In this document: positions 62,282 to 64,000 of the stretch, piece after piece
Position numbering within the stretch: position 1 is the stretch's first letter
Layout: each line of letters starts with the position of its first letter
From: JAIOZK01 sp964468645
Lineage (GTDB): Bacteria; Bacteroidota; Bacteroidia; Bacteroidales; JAIOZK01
Direction: 5' to 3'
DNA length: 64,000 bases
Assembly (NCBI GenBank): GCA_964468645.1
Contig: CAYXUU010000001.1
Coordinates: 1 to 64,000 of the forward strand
Notes under the pieces: generated by a model
Told to the model about the DNA's origin: nothing
The model's database searches: none
The model's input: the letters and a program-made list of their open reading frames with translations, nothing else
Program-made: the position numbers and the translations under genes

Positions 62282-64000
62282 ATGAAAACAGCGATAATTG
62301 CACCTTTAATGTTTTTAGTGATAATTTTTACATTCAATCAGGGTTATTCACAGGATGATGTTCCATGGTATATTAAAGCACATTATTTATCGGAAGATGA
62401 AGTTTTGAGAAGTGGTGAAGTGGGAAGGGATTTTTTTTGGACCCCTCCGCCCCCAGCTCCGGTCCGGAATGTGGCTGAATTTGAAAGAATGCAAAGTGTT
62501 TTGATCCGTTACCCTTTTGGAATTCCGGTAAGTGTTATTGTTGAAATGGCAGAAGATTGCATGGTAACAACGCTGGTTGCCAATGGTTCTCAGGAAAACA
62601 CCGTACGTAACATATATACGCAGAATGGAGTTAACCTGGCGAACTGCGAGTTTCTTCATGCACAAACCAATTCCTACTGGACAAGAGATTATGGCCCGTG
62701 GTTTGTCATTAACGGGCTGGGTGAATTCGGCATTACCAATTTTCCGTACAACCGGCCACGCCCTAACGACAATGATGTGCCTATTGTAGTGGCAGAGTAT
62801 CTGGATATTGAGCTTTATGGCATGGATTTGATCCACACCGGTGGTAACTATATGACTGACGGCATGGGAATATCAGCTTCTACTACGCTTGTAATGGAAG
62901 AAAACGAAGACCTCACTGTTGAAGATATCGACAGCCTTGTATATGATTATCTAGGTGTTGAAACCTATCATTTAATTGAAGATCCATTACATGAACCTCC
63001 ACAAAATCCTATTGAACACATAGATTGCTGGGGAAAATTCCTTGATATAGATAAAGTACTTATAGGACAGGTTCCGGAAACTGATTACAGGTATGAGGAT
63101 TTTGAGGAAATTGCCACCTACTTTTCAGGGCAGAATTGTTCTTATGGTTATCCGTATCAGGTTTACAGGGTGCAAACTCCCGGCAATTATCCCAATACGC
63201 CCTATACTAATTCCCTGATTTTAAACGAAAAAGTATTTGTTCCTCTCACAGGCCATAATCTGGATGATGAAGCAATAACTGCTTATGAAAATGCCATGCC
63301 CGGATATGAAATTGTTGGGGTTGAATATAATGGCTGGTATAATTCAGATGCTTTACATTGCAGGGCAAAAGGCGTCGCCGATTTAGGAATGCTGTACATA
63401 AAACATTTGCCACTTTATGGGCAGATACCTTTTGAGGAAGAGGGCTATACAATTTCAGCTATTGTCAGGCCTTACAGCGGTGAAGCGCTTTATCCTGATT
63501 CTATAAGGGTATATTACCAGGTGAATGGTGGTGTATATGCCAGTGAGATTATGACACAGGTATTTGGGTATCGTTATGAAGCGACCATACCTTCCAAACC
63601 CATCGGATCTGAAATATCCTATTATATTTTTGCTGCAGATGAATCGGGACGGAGTGAAACACATCCTTTCATTGGCAAAGCCGATCCTCATGTGTTTACA
63701 ATTACAGACCCGCTCCTGCCTGATGTAACTGTAGATCCCGACACACTATTATTCCTTACGGTACAACAATGCCTCGATGGGCAGGATGTGATCGTTTCTA
63801 ACCAGAATGCCGATACCAGTGTGAATATCAACTATATTAACAATGAAGATAACGATGTGTTTAACTGGTATATTGATCCCTGGAGTATTACCTTCCCGTA
63901 TTTACTTGAACCAGGGGATTCGCTTACATTAACTGTTAAGATTGCACTTCCTGCAGCAACTGTTGGTAATATACTTTACGACACCCTTTTTATAGAAACA
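62282..64000 (+). CDS. Secreted PPAD-like arginine deiminase (partial, leaves window)
   Basis: 573 residues visible; the frame is open to the end of the window. Signal peptide 'MKTAIIAPLMFLVIIFTFNQ' (cleavage near SQ). Residues ~60-385 match the agmatine deiminase/PPAD fold. The five catalytic residues of Porphyromonas PPAD can be placed: Asp in 'YWTRDYGPW', His and Asp in 'EHIDCWGKFLD', Asn in 'YTNSLILNEKV', and Cys in 'SDALHCRAKG'. A beta-domain follows (~390-470), then the start of an Ig-like region. A C-terminal T9SS domain, expected, would be beyond the window. It would convert arginine to citrulline in proteins or peptides outside the cell. Confidence 0.88.
   Translation, partial: MKTAIIAPLMFLVIIFTFNQGYSQDDVPWYIKAHYLSEDEVLRSGEVGRDFFWTPPPPAPVRNVAEFERMQSVLIRYPFGIPVSVIVEMAEDCMVTTLVANGSQENTVRNIYTQNGVNLANCEFLHAQTNSYWTRDYGPWFVINGLGEFGITNFPYNRPRPNDNDVPIVVAEYLDIELYGMDLIHTGGNYMTDGMGISASTTLVMEENEDLTVEDIDSLVYDYLGVETYHLIEDPLHEPPQNPIEHIDCWGKFLDIDKVLIGQVPETDYRYEDFEEIATYFSGQNCSYGYPYQVYRVQTPGNYPNTPYTNSLILNEKVFVPLTGHNLDDEAITAYENAMPGYEIVGVEYNGWYNSDALHCRAKGVADLGMLYIKHLPLYGQIPFEEEGYTISAIVRPYSGEALYPDSIRVYYQVNGGVYASEIMTQVFGYRYEATIPSKPIGSEISYYIFAADESGRSETHPFIGKADPHVFTITDPLLPDVTVDPDTLLFLTVQQCLDGQDVIVSNQNADTSVNINYINNEDNDVFNWYIDPWSITFPYLLEPGDSLTLTVKIALPAATVGNILYDTLFIET

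Overview
The window looks like chromosomal DNA from a marine or anaerobic Bacteroidota (Bacteroidales-like). Many products are lipoproteins with a short signal peptide ending in S-C. Two secreted enzymes end in type IX secretion (T9SS) sorting domains. Families typical of the phylum are present: LruC-domain, DUF4175, DUF4292, cysteine-rich CWC, DUF6249-like and PPAD-like proteins. Promoters carry the TAnnTTTG -7 element and Shine-Dalgarno sequences are mostly absent. The DNA is AT-rich. TGA works as an ordinary stop codon, for example at the ends of the kinase-family gene at 10584 and the histidine kinase at 31678.

Layout. 1-9000: secreted or lipoprotein propeller, LamG/LruC and FG-GAP proteins; uridine kinase and methylmalonyl-CoA epimerase; an RNA cyclic phosphodiesterase; tRNA-Ala(GGC). 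9400-13800: an ECF sigma factor with a membrane partner, a fructosamine-kinase-like protein, and an S9 peptidase. 13900-21800: an FKBP lipoprotein, a lipoprotein with a possible caspase-like fold, a 1210-residue CBM2/CBM5-12 polysaccharidase-like protein, and a broken AAA ATPase gene. 21900-28100: glnS next to tRNA-Gln(CTG), a leucine-rich-type repeat lipoprotein, a TMTC-like membrane protein, and two tiny ORFs of which the first is interrupted by two in-frame TGA codons. 28200-37000: a double-Cache lipoprotein, a second ECF sigma factor with its partner, a three-gene operon (sigma-54 activator, histidine kinase, FAD reductase), and a divergent ABC permease with a sigma-54-type promoter and two upstream palindromes. 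37500-44800: secreted proteins, tRNA-Cys, gltX-folB-CWC, and a T9SS-exported M1 peptidase. 44900-57300: DUF4175 protein, RsbW-like protein, ybeY, mnmG (gidA) bracketed by two parS sites, a methyltransferase, a very large sensor kinase and a flippase. 57700-64000: dut, a TPR lipoprotein, a DUF4292 lipoprotein and an EnvC-like protein in one run, then tatA, then the start of a secreted PPAD-like arginine deiminase that leaves the window.

The strongest leads outside the genes are four. (1) A parS pair around mnmG suggests this is the ParB-loading and origin-proximal part of the chromosome. (2) The NtrC-type regulator and the ABC permease share an intergenic region that has two 17-bp palindromes 22 bp apart and a -24/-12 promoter, which is the architecture of a self-contained envelope-response switch. 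(3) An ~80-bp palindromic element occurs twice (7613 and 38101, opposite orientations). (4) The small secreted ORF at 27700 has two in-frame TGA codons. Several families of intergenic palindromes sit at gene ends, and one appears to have been read into the C-terminus of a protein.
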